Below the pieces are notes generated by a model. That model had not been told where the DNA came from. It made no database searches and saw only the letters and a program-made list of their open reading frames with translations. 64,000 nt of DNA from CAUZJO01 sp963580245. GTDB taxonomy: Bacteria; Sumerlaeota; Sumerlaeia; MVZB01. Location of the stretch: the NCBI GenBank assembly GCA_963580245.1, contig CAUZJO010000002.1, forward strand, positions 1 to 64,000, in the 5' to 3' direction. Shown here piece by piece: positions 17,302-25,615 of this stretch. Positions within the stretch are counted from its first letter, which is position 1; each line of letters begins with the position of its first letter. The position numbers and the translations under genes were made by a program.

Positions 17302-18692
17302 GGAACGGGCTCGATTTCAGGTCTGGGCGCGTCGAGTTTCAATGAATTGCTCGTCGGATCGGCGGCGATCCGCGGCTGGGGGTTGATCAGCGATACGTCG
17401 GCCAATGTCCCGTCCAACACAACACCGGGTTGTTTGGTGAGGACGACGTCGCCGGGCGACAAACCGGCGTCGATGAGGACGGACTCGCCTTCATAGCGCG
17501 CGATGCGGACGCCCCGCGAGTGAACGCGTTCGGTATTGACCACGAGCACGTTGCCGTCGGGCCCCACCGCCGAACGCGGCAAGCGATAGACGCCTTCGAT
17601 CGTCCGGCCGGGGATCTCGACTTCACAGAACATGCCCTCGACCAACGGGAATACCTGGGCGCCCGGATCGTCGGCCACCGCGATCGGCTCATCGACCTCG
17701 ACGACCAGATTGAGCGTGCGCGTTTTTGGATCGAAACGCTCGACGCGGCTCAGCCGACCCCGCCAGTGGACCAGCTCCGGTTGTTCGGTCCAGCGGATCT
17801 TGACGGGCAGGCCGCTCGTTTCGCGAAACCAATTCTTGATGTCTCCGGCCGGGGCGATATCCAGCCAGCGCGCGGCCTCTCCGCCCTCGATCGGAACCAT
17901 GATCTCCAGCACCGTATCGTCGATCAGGATCAACAACGGTTCCATGCCCGGCCGGACGATCTGTCCCGGTTCGAGGTTCTCGCGGTCGATGCGGCCGGTG
18001 AACGGGGCGTGGACCTTTGTGTCTTCGAGGTTTAGCTCGGCTTGTTCAAGTTGCGCGAGAGAGCTTTGGAGCCCGGCCTCGAGTTCCAAGATGCGGACCG
18101 GGTAAAGGCTAATCGTATTCTCGAGCATCACCACTTGTTCCTCGTAGCGATTCATTTCCTGCTCGACGTCCTCCAGGCGCGACTGCGACTCCACTTTTTC
18201 CTCTTCGGCCAGGCGTTTGAATCGCTCGTACTCGCTTTGCTCCAAATCACGCGAACGGCTGATCACCTTGAGCCGGCGTTGGTCATTTTTTTCCGTCTGA
18301 CGCAGATTCTCTATCTGGGCCTCGAACGCCTTGACCTGCGCGCGCCATTGGTCCACCGCGGCCTGATATTTCCGCGGGTCGACTTCGAAGAGCAATTCGC
18401 TTTCCATGACGCGCAGGCCGTCCTCGACCCGCGGGTTCAAATAGCGGATGCGCCCGCTGACTTCGGGGGTGATCTCGACCCTCCGTCGCGCCTCGGCCGT
18501 CCCCAGACCGGTCAGCATCGCCTGAACCGTCCGGGGCTGGACCTTGATCGCCTCGGCGGTGATGCGCAGCTCCCCCTGCTCCTTCTGGGCCGGAGGTTTC
18601 TTGAACTTCTTGAGCATGAGCATCCCGGCCACGCCCAGCCCCAGAACCAGCGCAATGATGCCCACACGGAGGATGACAAAAGGACCACGCAT
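17298..18692 (-). CDS. RND periplasmic adaptor (HlyD/MFP family)
   Basis: A 464-residue protein. Residues 7-25 form an N-terminal anchor (VGIIALVLGLGVAGMLML). A barrel-sandwich/lipoyl half-motif follows (RRRVEITPEVSGRIRYLNPR), then a long coiled-coil hairpin at about 115-225 (ENLRQTEKNDQRRLKVISRS to ELEAGLQSSLAQLEQAEL). The second lipoyl half is NLEDTKVHAPFTGRID. Beta-barrel and membrane-proximal domains follow. This is the usual MFP layout, with a hairpin long enough to meet an outer-membrane channel. It lies 24 bases after marR and is translationally coupled to the RND gene. Confidence 0.93.
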   Translation of the reverse strand: MRGPFVILRVGIIALVLGLGVAGMLMLKKFKKPPAQKEQGELRITAEAIKVQPRTVQAMLTGLGTAEARRRVEITPEVSGRIRYLNPRVEDGLRVMESELLFEVDPRKYQAAVDQWRAQVKAFEAQIENLRQTEKNDQRRLKVISRSRDLEQSEYERFKRLAEEEKVESQSRLEDVEQEMNRYEEQVVMLENTISLYPVRILELEAGLQSSLAQLEQAELNLEDTKVHAPFTGRIDRENLEPGQIVRPGMEPLLILIDDTVLEIMVPIEGGEAARWLDIAPAGDIKNWFRETSGLPVKIRWTEQPELVHWRGRLSRVERFDPKTRTLNLVVEVDEPIAVADDPGAQVFPLVEGMFCEVEIPGRTIEGVYRLPRSAVGPDGNVLVVNTERVHSRGVRIARYEGESVLIDAGLSPGDVVLTKQPGVVLDGTLADVSLINPQPRIAADPTSNSLKLDAPRPEIEPVP

Positions 18693-18716
18693 CAGATTTA
18701 GCTTTCCTGAAAACCT

Positions 18717-19247
18717 TTATTCCCGACCGGGATGATGAAAGTGTTCGTCGTAGACCCTGCCCAACTGGTCAAAGGCGTCCGCCCACATCTGAGCATGTTT
18801 GGGGCCAATCTGTTCCCTCAGCGCGTCGAGCCGTTTATAGATCATCGCCTCGTGGCGCTCCACCCCGACGATGGCACGCCGCGTCAGACTGACCTGGATG
18901 CGGCGCCGGTCGCGCGGGTCGCTGCGCCGGTCGACCAGTTCGAGTTCCACGAGCCGTTCGATCATCTCTGAAGCCGACGCCGGCGAGATGCCCAACGCCT
19001 CGGCCAGTTGCTTGAGCGTGCAGGGACCGATGTGCCGCAGGGTCATCATCATCTTGAACTGCGGGAACGAAACGTTATGCGGGAGGCCCTTCCAGGCGCG
19101 GCTGGGGTCGAATTCCTTGTGCAGGAAGACCATCGTGCGGATCAGATTGTGATAAATCTCGGCCGCGGCGGGCACCGTCGCTCCCACGGGCTTCTGGGCT
19201 GGAGACTTACCCATCGCACTCTCGAAAGGACTTGAAGGATAGAGCAT
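18717..19247 (-). CDS. MarR-family transcriptional regulator
   Basis: About 176 residues from ATG 19247 (GGGAAGG 5 bases upstream); ATG 19214 is an alternative. The winged helix is clear: LKQLAEALGISPASASEMIE is the recognition helix region, and VDRRSDPRDRRRIQVSLT is the wing with the typical D-x-R-D-x-R motif. Flanking helices form the dimer interface. It is first in a marR-adaptor-RND operon, so it most likely represses the pump and itself and is released by a ligand. A sigma70-type promoter overlapped by an imperfect palindrome lies at 19313-19342. Confidence 0.88.
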   Translation of the reverse strand: MLYPSSPFESAMGKSPAQKPVGATVPAAAEIYHNLIRTMVFLHKEFDPSRAWKGLPHNVSFPQFKMMMTLRHIGPCTLKQLAEALGISPASASEMIERLVELELVDRRSDPRDRRRIQVSLTRRAIVGVERHEAMIYKRLDALREQIGPKHAQMWADAFDQLGRVYDEHFHHPGRE

Positions 19248-19312
19248 GAGGACCTTCCCGGAAGCCCGGTCCTCGCCGAGCCGTCCGGTTTTCTCGATCC
19301 CCACGATCTCAG

Positions 19313-19342
19313 TTTATATGGGTTCCAAATTATTTGTCAACC
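19313..19342 (-). promoter_or_regulatory. Promoter and candidate MarR operator of the efflux operon
   Basis: Reading the minus strand, TTGACA (19340-19335) and TATAAA (19318-19313) are separated by 16 bases, a near-consensus sigma70 promoter. The -35 box and part of the spacer lie in an imperfect inverted repeat, 19321-19342, with GGTT and AAAT on one side and ATTT and AACC on the other. The arms differ by one base in inner spacing. Position and symmetry suit autoregulation by the adjacent MarR protein; binding is inferred. Confidence 0.6.
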
Positions 19343-19510
19343 GATTATTTTGGGATTCTGAATATCAGGAACACGAACTAAATGGACCACCGCGCATCCC
19401 AAAACGTTCAACAGCGGGGGCATCTTGCGAATTCGCGAGACCCACCCTTCAACGGTGCATCCAAGGGATTTGGCCTTGTCGGCTGGACGCCGCGGTGATA
19501 AAGTGAAGCA

Positions 19511-20959
19511 GTGAGCCGTTATCGATTTACCAAAGCCCTCCTCATCAACCCGCCCACCGGACTTTATCGGCGTGACGACCGCTGCCAGTGCAAGATCGAG
19601 GACCAAACCGTCCAGATCATTTTCCCGCCGGTCGAGCTGGCGACCCTGGGGGCGGTACTCAAGCGCGCGGGCGCCCAGGTTTGGCTGCGGGATTATCCCG
19701 CGATGCGGGGGACGTGGGACCAGTACGTGGCCGACCTGCGCGAGCTCCAGCCCGATATGGTGCTGGTCAACGTCGTTACCGCCACGATCCAAAAAGATTT
19801 CGACGCCCTGCGCGCCGCGAAGGACACGCTGGGCGCCGACAGCGTCATGACGCTGGCCAAGGGCGAATACATGGAGGCGCTGGGCGAGAACGCGCTGGCC
19901 GACCGACCCGAGGTCGACTTCGGCTTTCACGGCGAGATCGAGGAGGTTCTGGAACGGTTCCATCAAGGCGCGCCCCTCGAGGAGTTGGGCGGTGTGGTGT
20001 GGCGCAGGCCCTCGGCCAACGGCGTCGCGCCCGAGATCGTCCGCAACCCGGGTCACCCGCTCGTCGAGGACCTCGAAGCGCTTCCCTACCCCGCGCGCGA
20101 GTTGCTCGACAATCAGATCTACCGCAGCCCCGAGACCGGGAACCCGCTCACGGTGATCCACGGCAACCGCGGCTGCCCCGCCAAGTGCATCTTCTGCCCC
20201 GCCGGCAGCATGTCGGGCTACCGGATCCGTTACCGCTCGCCCGCCAACATCGTCGAGGAGATTGAGGATTGTGTGAACAACCGCGACATCCGCGAGTTCC
20301 TCTTCCACGGCGACACGTTTACGATCAACAAGAAGTGGCTGATGGATCTATGCGACCGGATCATCGAGTCGGGCCTGAAAGTGCGTTGGGGCTGCAACAG
20401 CCGCGTCGATACGATCGACGACGAACGCGCCGCCAAGATGCGCGAGGCCGGGTGTTGGGTCGTCGCGTTCGGGATCGAGACGGGAAGCCAGGAATTGCTC
20501 GACAAGATGAAGAAGGGCCAGAAGGTCGAGCGCGCGGAGAAAGCGGTCGCGATCTGTAAGCGCAACGGTCTGCGCTCCCACGCATTTTTCGTCATCGGCA
20601 TGCCTTGGGAGACGCGCGAGACGCTCGACGAGACCTACCGCTTCGCGCGCAAGCTCGACACCGACTTTTTCGATTTCAACATCGCCTACCCGCTGCCGGG
20701 GACCGAACTCTACGAGATCGCGGTCCGCGACGGCCTTTTCGAGCATGACCCCGGCCAGACCGGCTACGCCAACGCCGCCCTGCGCACCTACGCGCTCTCG
20801 AGCCGCGACCTGACCGATTGGCGCCGCAAATCCCTCCTCTCGATGTACCTCCGCCCCCACTACATCGCCCGCATGCTCTACCGAGCCGGCTCCCCGCGCA
20901 TCGCCCTCAACTACGCCAGGGCGGGAGCGCGGCGGCTGCGGCAGCTTGTGGTCGGGTGA
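19511..20959 (+). CDS. B12-binding radical SAM protein
   Basis: A 482-residue enzyme from a GTG start. The N-terminal cobalamin-binding Rossmann domain is at about 1-140 (LLINPPTGLY; PPVELATLGAVLKRAGAQVW). The radical SAM core is at about 205-420, with the cluster motif NRGCPAKCIFCPAG (CxxxCxxC), the GDTFTIN segment, FGIETGSQELLDKMKKGQ and FNIAYPLPGTELYEI. Relatives include hopanoid-tailoring, methyltransferase and P-methylase-like class B enzymes. The substrate cannot be deduced and no pathway genes are adjacent. It is a single-gene unit upstream of the decayed DUF pair. Confidence 0.88.
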   Translation: MSRYRFTKALLINPPTGLYRRDDRCQCKIEDQTVQIIFPPVELATLGAVLKRAGAQVWLRDYPAMRGTWDQYVADLRELQPDMVLVNVVTATIQKDFDALRAAKDTLGADSVMTLAKGEYMEALGENALADRPEVDFGFHGEIEEVLERFHQGAPLEELGGVVWRRPSANGVAPEIVRNPGHPLVEDLEALPYPARELLDNQIYRSPETGNPLTVIHGNRGCPAKCIFCPAGSMSGYRIRYRSPANIVEEIEDCVNNRDIREFLFHGDTFTINKKWLMDLCDRIIESGLKVRWGCNSRVDTIDDERAAKMREAGCWVVAFGIETGSQELLDKMKKGQKVERAEKAVAICKRNGLRSHAFFVIGMPWETRETLDETYRFARKLDTDFFDFNIAYPLPGTELYEIAVRDGLFEHDPGQTGYANAALRTYALSSRDLTDWRRKSLLSMYLRPHYIARMLYRAGSPRIALNYARAGARRLRQLVVG

Positions 20960-21024
20960 GAACCAAGAAAAACGGATTAGGCAGATCGTCTTTCACAGAT
21001 AATCACGAAAACCATTTCCCGCTC

Positions 21025-21264
21025 TCAAATGCTTAACCGTATCTCTTCTTTCTGGCCACTGGCTTCGTTCGTGACCGTCAGGACGCCTTGTGCGCCACCC
21101 GCGAGTTGTTCATTGGCATTAAGAAGTTCAATACCGTAAATCGTCCCATCAGGGCTGAGATCGATATTCATTTCATCACTGATCCGTACCGTTTCGACCT
21201 CACTTTGGGCCTCGCGCAGACGGATGTATCCGATATTTTGATTAGGGTCGTAAGTGATTTGAAT
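21025..21264 (-). pseudogene. DUF2283-family protein with ATT in place of the start codon
   Basis: The minus-strand frame reads QITYDPNQNIGYIRLREAQS, EVETVRISDEMNIDLSPDG, then IYGIELLNAN, a clear DUF2283 pattern, with 79 codons before TGA. The expected start is occupied by ATT (21264-21262), with GAGGAG just upstream and an in-frame TGA two codons before it. ATT is a very poor start, so the gene is either silenced or initiates weakly. It lies 12 bases after the natural end of the DUF4258 frame, as in the usual pairing of these families. Confidence 0.7.
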
Positions 21265-21276
21265 ATCTCAGACTCC

Positions 21277-21528
21277 TCAGAAGTATTTGGCGATAACCGT
21301 TATGACAATCTAGTCTCCGCCCTCGCGTGCGGCGTAGACCTCGATCTGTTTGGTCCGAAAATTCCGACCGCGCCACGGTTGGTGACAAGGGAAGTTGCGC
21401 CGGAATCCCATCCGCCCATATTTTTCCGTAAACGACTCTCCTTGTTCAACCGTCGCGATTACTTCCGCCTCCGTCGCGCCCCGCTCGATCAGCCGGTCAC
21501 GGGCATGTGGGTGGAGCCGAATCTTCAA
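21277..21528 (-). pseudogene. DUF4258-family protein with in-frame amber codon
   Basis: A TTG start (21528) with GGAGAG upstream gives 72 residues: KIRLHPHARDRLIERGATEA, the FRRNFPCHQPWRGRNFRTKQ core, and a stop at TAG (21312-21310). Beyond that TAG the frame continues IVITVIAKYF and then TGA at 21279-21277. That is the normal C-terminal end of this family, where the position of the TAG is usually Trp. A single TGG to TAG change therefore removes the last 11 residues. DUF4258 and DUF2283 genes are often paired; a toxin-antitoxin role has been suspected but not proven. Confidence 0.75.
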
Positions 21529-21764
21529 GCCTTGTCTCTCCAGTACAGATCACGACAAAGGTCTATTCTCACTTGAGACAAGAGGGCATCCCCGAGTCTC
21601 GGGTCGACCTCTCCATTCTGAAATGTTTGCAGCCACGCCTCATCAACCATCTTGACCTTTGTTGGGTGACCGTTGGTGATCATGTCCCACATAGACTGAA
21701 ATGAGAAACAAGGAGAATGGTTCCAATCGATCGTCTCCTTGTTAGGAAGGAAGAGTGCGAAGTG

Positions 21765-22382
21765 TCAAGAATAGGGGCTTGCCCGTCCACCGTTCCAGCG
21801 GAGGAGCAGTCCCCTGCTAATGGTCCCGTTGGTGGGATCGTAGCGCTGAGCCAGAGGGTCGCCGGCAATACCACTATCAAAAAATAAGTTAGGACCAACA
21901 CTCGTCATAACCCATCTTCCCGGTTCCCCGAACCATAAGTGCTTGCCGTCCTCGCCACCGATCGGATCGCCCCAATAAACGAACGATATCTGTAGCCCTC
22001 CCCAATAAGGACCGCTCTTGGGATCTATCTGTTGACTGTTAAACCAATCAAAGGGGATTTCGGTCATATAAGCAATGGGCTTGAGGAGCCGATCGCCGGC
22101 GTGATTGGATTGCCCTTGCACCCGTAGGGTATCATTCGCATACGATCCATCCTCCAGGGTCCAGGTAATCGGATGCTTTGCCATCGGTATCTGATTGTTG
22201 TCGGCGGTATATGCTTCGATGGCAAGAGCAACGGCCCTCATATCAGTCGTCGACCGGACGATCCTGGCTCGCGTTTGGGCCTCGAGGAAGTTAGGGACGG
22301 CGATCGCCGCCAGGACCGCAATGATGGCAACCACGATGAGAAGCTCAATTAATGTAAATGCTCGTTGGTTTTTGAGTTTCAT
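21765..22382 (-). CDS. Type IV/II pseudopilin-like protein 2
   Basis: 205 residues from ATG 22382, with GGGAGG 11 bases upstream. The leader is MKLKNQRA; the cleavage site and helix are FTLIELLIVVAIIAVLAAIA, then VPNFLEAQTRARIVR. The C-terminal domain is shared with the paralog at 23017: SYANDTLRV, PIAYMTEIPFDWFNS, SGPYWGGLQISFVYWGDPIG and YDPTNGTISRG match at the same spacing. The two genes are divergent, separated by about 630 bases. Each probably yields an exported pilin-like subunit. The frame upstream of the ATG (to 22667) is hairpin DNA and should not be included. Confidence 0.85.
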   Translation of the reverse strand: MKLKNQRAFTLIELLIVVAIIAVLAAIAVPNFLEAQTRARIVRSTTDMRAVALAIEAYTADNNQIPMAKHPITWTLEDGSYANDTLRVQGQSNHAGDRLLKPIAYMTEIPFDWFNSQQIDPKSGPYWGGLQISFVYWGDPIGGEDGKHLWFGEPGRWVMTSVGPNLFFDSGIAGDPLAQRYDPTNGTISRGLLLRWNGGRASPYS

Positions 22383-23016
22383 GATTTGATATGCCTCCCG
22401 ATGATGGATTAAACCACGAAATGAGTAACCAGGCATCCTGCCTGCCATGATTCCAAGATTGACGCTGCCGTCTTCTTTTGCAACCCCAAACGAATCGTTG
22501 CCATACCCGGATAGATATTGAGCCGTCCCGGGGAAAATTACCAGTTTAGAGTAGGGCGCCGTCCTGGGATTTGTCCAGGGGAACCGCATGGCCTCTGGGG
22601 GATTGCTCCCACCCCGGCTAGCCGCGGGTAGCCAAGAAGTTATTATGCTGCACGCCTCCATGCTCATGGCCCTCTTCTTTCAGAGCGGATGACCTGCAAT
22701 TATAGTTTTTTGTTTCTCGGCTTATTTCAGGACGGGACAGTAGGAAGAATCGTTGAAACAATTGAGGTTGGATCGAGATTGGGGCACGTCATTTGGGGGA
22801 GATATCCATTATGAAAACTGTCGGAGAGGTCCAGGGGTATGGGCAAAACTGGCCCATATCAGCCAGTCGCGCCCCGTGGCATATTCAATAAAAGGTGGCC
22901 GCGGGGGGATTTTGTCGATTGAACTCGCATTCTTCTTGACGCCTCCCACCTCTCGGTAATAATGTCATTGGGTCATTCGGTCACACAACTGGCCTAAATA
23001 TGGGGGGGCATGATCA
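22383..23016. other. Intergenic region between divergent pseudopilins, with degenerate hairpins
   Basis: I see no supported gene here. Three small stems cluster at 22563-22633: CCTGG/CCAGG (22563-22579), a TGGG/TCCCA stem beside it, and GGCTA/TAGCC (22616-22633). This looks like a worn hairpin array. A promoter candidate for the rightward gene lies at 22936-22963. Confidence 0.5.
22936..22963 (+). promoter_or_regulatory. Candidate sigma70 promoter for pseudopilin 3
   Basis: TTGACG (22936-22941) is followed after 15-17 bases by the AT-rich box TAATAAT (22957-22963), about 53 bases before the ATG at 23017. The spacing is acceptable and the match moderate. Confidence 0.4.
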
Positions 23017-23661
23017 ATGCGAAGAACCGCTGGTTTTACGTTAATCGAGTTGTTGATAGTCGTGGCAATCATTGCGATCCTGGCCGCGATCGCCGTTCCT
23101 AACTTCCTCGAGGCGCAAATGCGAGCCAAGGTCACTCGAACGGTAACGGATATGAGGACTATCGGCATTGCCATTGAGATCTATACGCTAGACTATAACC
23201 AGATACCGATAGCGCCTGGCGGGACCTTTGTCCTGCCGGATTTGTCGTATGCGAATGATACCCTCCGGGTGGAAAACGACATCCGGCAGCATAACGGCAA
23301 TCTGCTCAGCACGCCGATTGCTTATCTGACACAAGTCCCTTACGATGATTTTAATAGTAATCAGATTCCTTCCAGTGGCGCCTATTGGGGCGGCAAGCGG
23401 ATCTCGTTCATATTTTGGGGTGATCCGATCGGCGGTGAAGAATGGGAATTTCTTCCTGGGGAGTCTGAGGCTGAATATCCCGTGGGCCGTCATCCGACCC
23501 AAAGGGAGCGCTGGAAAATGGAGAGTTGCGGCCCTGATCGCCAGTGGCACAATAAAGGCACTCTTCGATTAACCGCCTATCTTTATGACCCCACCAATGG
23601 GGCGGTCAGTGGGGGACAACTGGTCTATTGGGATGGTGGACGCGTTAACCCGACTCGTTAG
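23017..23661 (+). CDS. Type IV/II pseudopilin-like protein 3
   Basis: 214 residues. A G-rich site (GGGGGGG) precedes the ATG. The leader is only six residues (MRRTAG) before FTLIELLIVVAIIAILAAIA and VPNFLEAQMRAKVTR. The globular domain matches pseudopilin 2 in SYANDTLRVENDI, TPIAYLTQVPYDDFNSNQIP, GAYWGGKRISFIFWGDPIGG and YDPTNGAVSGGQL, so the two are duplicates that have diverged. The end converges on clpX, with 53 bases between the stops. Confidence 0.85.
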   Translation: MRRTAGFTLIELLIVVAIIAILAAIAVPNFLEAQMRAKVTRTVTDMRTIGIAIEIYTLDYNQIPIAPGGTFVLPDLSYANDTLRVENDIRQHNGNLLSTPIAYLTQVPYDDFNSNQIPSSGAYWGGKRISFIFWGDPIGGEEWEFLPGESEAEYPVGRHPTQRERWKMESCGPDRQWHNKGTLRLTAYLYDPTNGAVSGGQLVYWDGGRVNPTR

Positions 23662-23714
23662 GTTACTTGCGGGTATATCGTTATTGTCGTGCGTCGGTAT
23701 CCACGAGGGGGCCG

Positions 23715-24974
23715 TTAAGCCGACTCGCGACGTTCGGTTTCGATAAAGACGGGTTCCTTTTCGCCGCGGATGACGGCGGCGTCGATGTGGCATTCGGAGA
23801 ATTTTTCTGATTTCTCGGGCAGGTGGAACATGATGTCGAGCATGATTTCTTCGAGGATCGCGCGCAGGCCACGGGCACCGGTCTTCATCTTGAGGGCCCG
23901 GGTGGCGACCTCGTGCAGGGCCTCGTCGCTCAGATGCAGGTCAACCGAATCGATCTCGAACAGTTTCTGATACTGCTTGACGATCGAGTTGCGCGGGGTG
24001 GTCAGGATTTGGATCAGTTCGGGCTCGTCGAGTTGGTCGAGCGTGGCGACGATCGGGAAGCGGCCGAGGAATTCGGGGATCATCCCGTACTTGAGCAGGT
24101 CGTAGTAATTGACTTGCTCGAGCATCTCGCCGATGCGGTAGTCCGAGTTGCTCTTGATGTCGGCGCCGAAGCCCATCACGCGCTGGCGCACGCGTTGCTC
24201 GATGATCTTCTCCAGCCCGCTGAACGCCCCGCCGCAGATGAACAGGATGTTGCGCGTGTCGAACTGGATATATTCTTGGTGCGGGTGCTTGCGGCCGCCG
24301 GTGGGCGGGACGTTGGCGACCGTCCCCTCCAGGATCTTGAGCAGGGCCTGCTGGACGCCCTCGCCCGAGACGTCGCGGGTGATTGAGACGTTCTGGGTCG
24401 TGCGGGCGATCTTGTCGATCTCGTCGATATAAATGATGCCGCGCTCGGCCTTGTCCTTGTCGCCGCCGGCGTTCTGCAACAGGCGCAACAGGATATTTTC
24501 GACGTCCTCGCCGACGTATCCGGCCTGAGTCAGCGTGGTGGCGTCGGCGATGGCGAACGGGACTTCCAGGACGCGGGCCATGGTCTGGGCGATGAGCGTC
24601 TTGCCCGAGCCTGTGGGCCCGAGCAGCAGGATGTTGCTCTTCTCCAGCTCGAGGTCATCGGAGCCGATGTTGTGCATCAGGCGCTTATAATGGTTATAGA
24701 CTGCGACCGAGACGGTTTTTTTTGTTTTGTCCTGACTGATGACGTACTGGTCGATGGTGCTCTTGATCTCGGAGGGCGTGGGGACGTTCTTGAGGGTGTC
24801 GAACGTCGTTTCCTCGGCTTGGAGGAGCTGGTCACGGTGCAGCCGTTCGTGACATTGTTGCACGCACTCGTCGCAGATGTAGACGGTCAGCATGCTTTCC
24901 TTCTGAGTCAGGCCCTTGAACAGGGTCCGGACCGAGTGCTGATCCTTGCCGCAAAACGAACAGCGAAGTTTCAT
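23715..24974 (-). CDS. clpX: ATP-dependent Clp protease ATP-binding subunit ClpX
   Basis: An AAA+ unfoldase that feeds tagged proteins to ClpP. About 419 residues from ATG 24974, with GGTGG 6 bases upstream; the frame extends 12 codons further but the zinc finger fits this start. The N-terminal zinc-binding domain has CSFC and CDEC. Walker A is GPTGSGKT near residue 118, followed by ATTLTQAGYVGEDVENILLR. Walker B is IIYIDEIDKIAR. The pore and sensor region includes GGRKHPHQEYIQFDT and FIPEFLGR-like MIPEFLGRFPIV, and the C-terminus ends in KEPVF. clpP and tig are not adjacent, which is less usual. Confidence 0.96.
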   Translation of the reverse strand: MKLRCSFCGKDQHSVRTLFKGLTQKESMLTVYICDECVQQCHERLHRDQLLQAEETTFDTLKNVPTPSEIKSTIDQYVISQDKTKKTVSVAVYNHYKRLMHNIGSDDLELEKSNILLLGPTGSGKTLIAQTMARVLEVPFAIADATTLTQAGYVGEDVENILLRLLQNAGGDKDKAERGIIYIDEIDKIARTTQNVSITRDVSGEGVQQALLKILEGTVANVPPTGGRKHPHQEYIQFDTRNILFICGGAFSGLEKIIEQRVRQRVMGFGADIKSNSDYRIGEMLEQVNYYDLLKYGMIPEFLGRFPIVATLDQLDEPELIQILTTPRNSIVKQYQKLFEIDSVDLHLSDEALHEVATRALKMKTGARGLRAILEEIMLDIMFHLPEKSEKFSECHIDAAVIRGEKEPVFIETERRESA

Positions 24975-25035
24975 TGCATGCCACCACTCTAACGCGTCCA
25001 TCACCTGCATGTACCACCACTGACGCCGGGGCTGA

Positions 25036-25080
25036 CCGTGCGGGGTGGGGTACCCCGAGCACGGGTCTGCCCGGCCCGTG
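25036..25080. repeat. Overlapping alternative hairpins upstream of clpX
   Basis: Two stems share bases. The first is CCGTGC+GGGGT (25036-25046) with ACCCC+GCACGG (25052-25064, two-base bulge). The second is CACGGG (25060-25065) with CCCGTG (25075-25080). They cannot both form. The block lies about 60-105 bases upstream of the clpX start and just past the end of the Rrf2 gene, so it could be a leader structure or an intergenic repeat unit. Confidence 0.5.
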
Positions 25081-25181
25081 GACCGCTCTCCAGGCCCCTG
25101 TGGGCGACGATGATCGACCCTTATACCCCGTATTGGCCTTGGAGGGCAAGTTTTTTCTGGGGGGAGGCACCCAGCGGGAGA

Positions 25182-25615
25182 TCAGGGCTTGGCGTTGAGT
25201 CCTTTCTGAATATTGGCGGGGGTGTTGCGCGCCACGAGGCTGGCCAGAGTGGTGCCGCGCCACCAACTCAGCACGCGCTCTTGGAGTCGGCTCCACTCCT
25301 TGTGAGCGGGGCAGTCGTCGCGACCCTCGGCGCAGCCGGGCAACCCCAACGGGCACTCTTCGAACGGCGTCGCTTCATCGAAAACCTTGACGATTTCATA
25401 CAAGGTGATATCGGAAGGCGGGCGGGCCAGCTTGAGGCCCCCACCGGGACCCCGACATAGCCCGCTTCGGCCAGCTGTATCACGATCCGTGCCAGGTAGG
25501 GCTGGGGGGTGCCGATGTGGTCGGCCAAATCCTTGACGGGCACTCGGTCTTGCTGCACGGCGAGCCAGGTGAGGGCTCGGAGGGCATGTTGCGCGGTGCG
25601 AGAGATGAGACCCAT
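25182..25615 (-). pseudogene. Rrf2-family regulator, frameshifted
   Basis: ATG 25615 has a GGAG site 8-10 bases upstream. The first frame reads GLISRTAQHALRALTWLAVQ, then VKDLADHIGTPQPYLARI and VIQLAEAGYV, an Rrf2 winged helix. After about 25452-25456 the family continues only in another frame: RGPGGGLKLARPPSDITLYE, then IVKVFDEATPFEECP and GCAEGRDDCPAHKEW. A single missing base in the short C/G run explains this. Three cysteines with x6 spacings could bind an Fe-S cluster, as in IscR/NsrR relatives. If the frameshift is a sequencing error, this is an intact redox or NO regulator of about 145 residues. Confidence 0.75.

Noticed and set aside
21507..21704. A plus-strand segment reading VQITTKVYSHLRQE, which recalls the end of tyrosine recombinases
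   Set aside because: Only about 14 residues look similar, the catalytic tyrosine context and upstream motifs are absent, and it overlaps the leader of the DUF4258 gene. It is too weak to call an integrase relic.
22753..22959. A 68-residue frame upstream of pseudopilin 3
   Set aside because: It has no ribosome binding site, no recognisable motif, and overlaps the candidate promoter; it is most likely chance.
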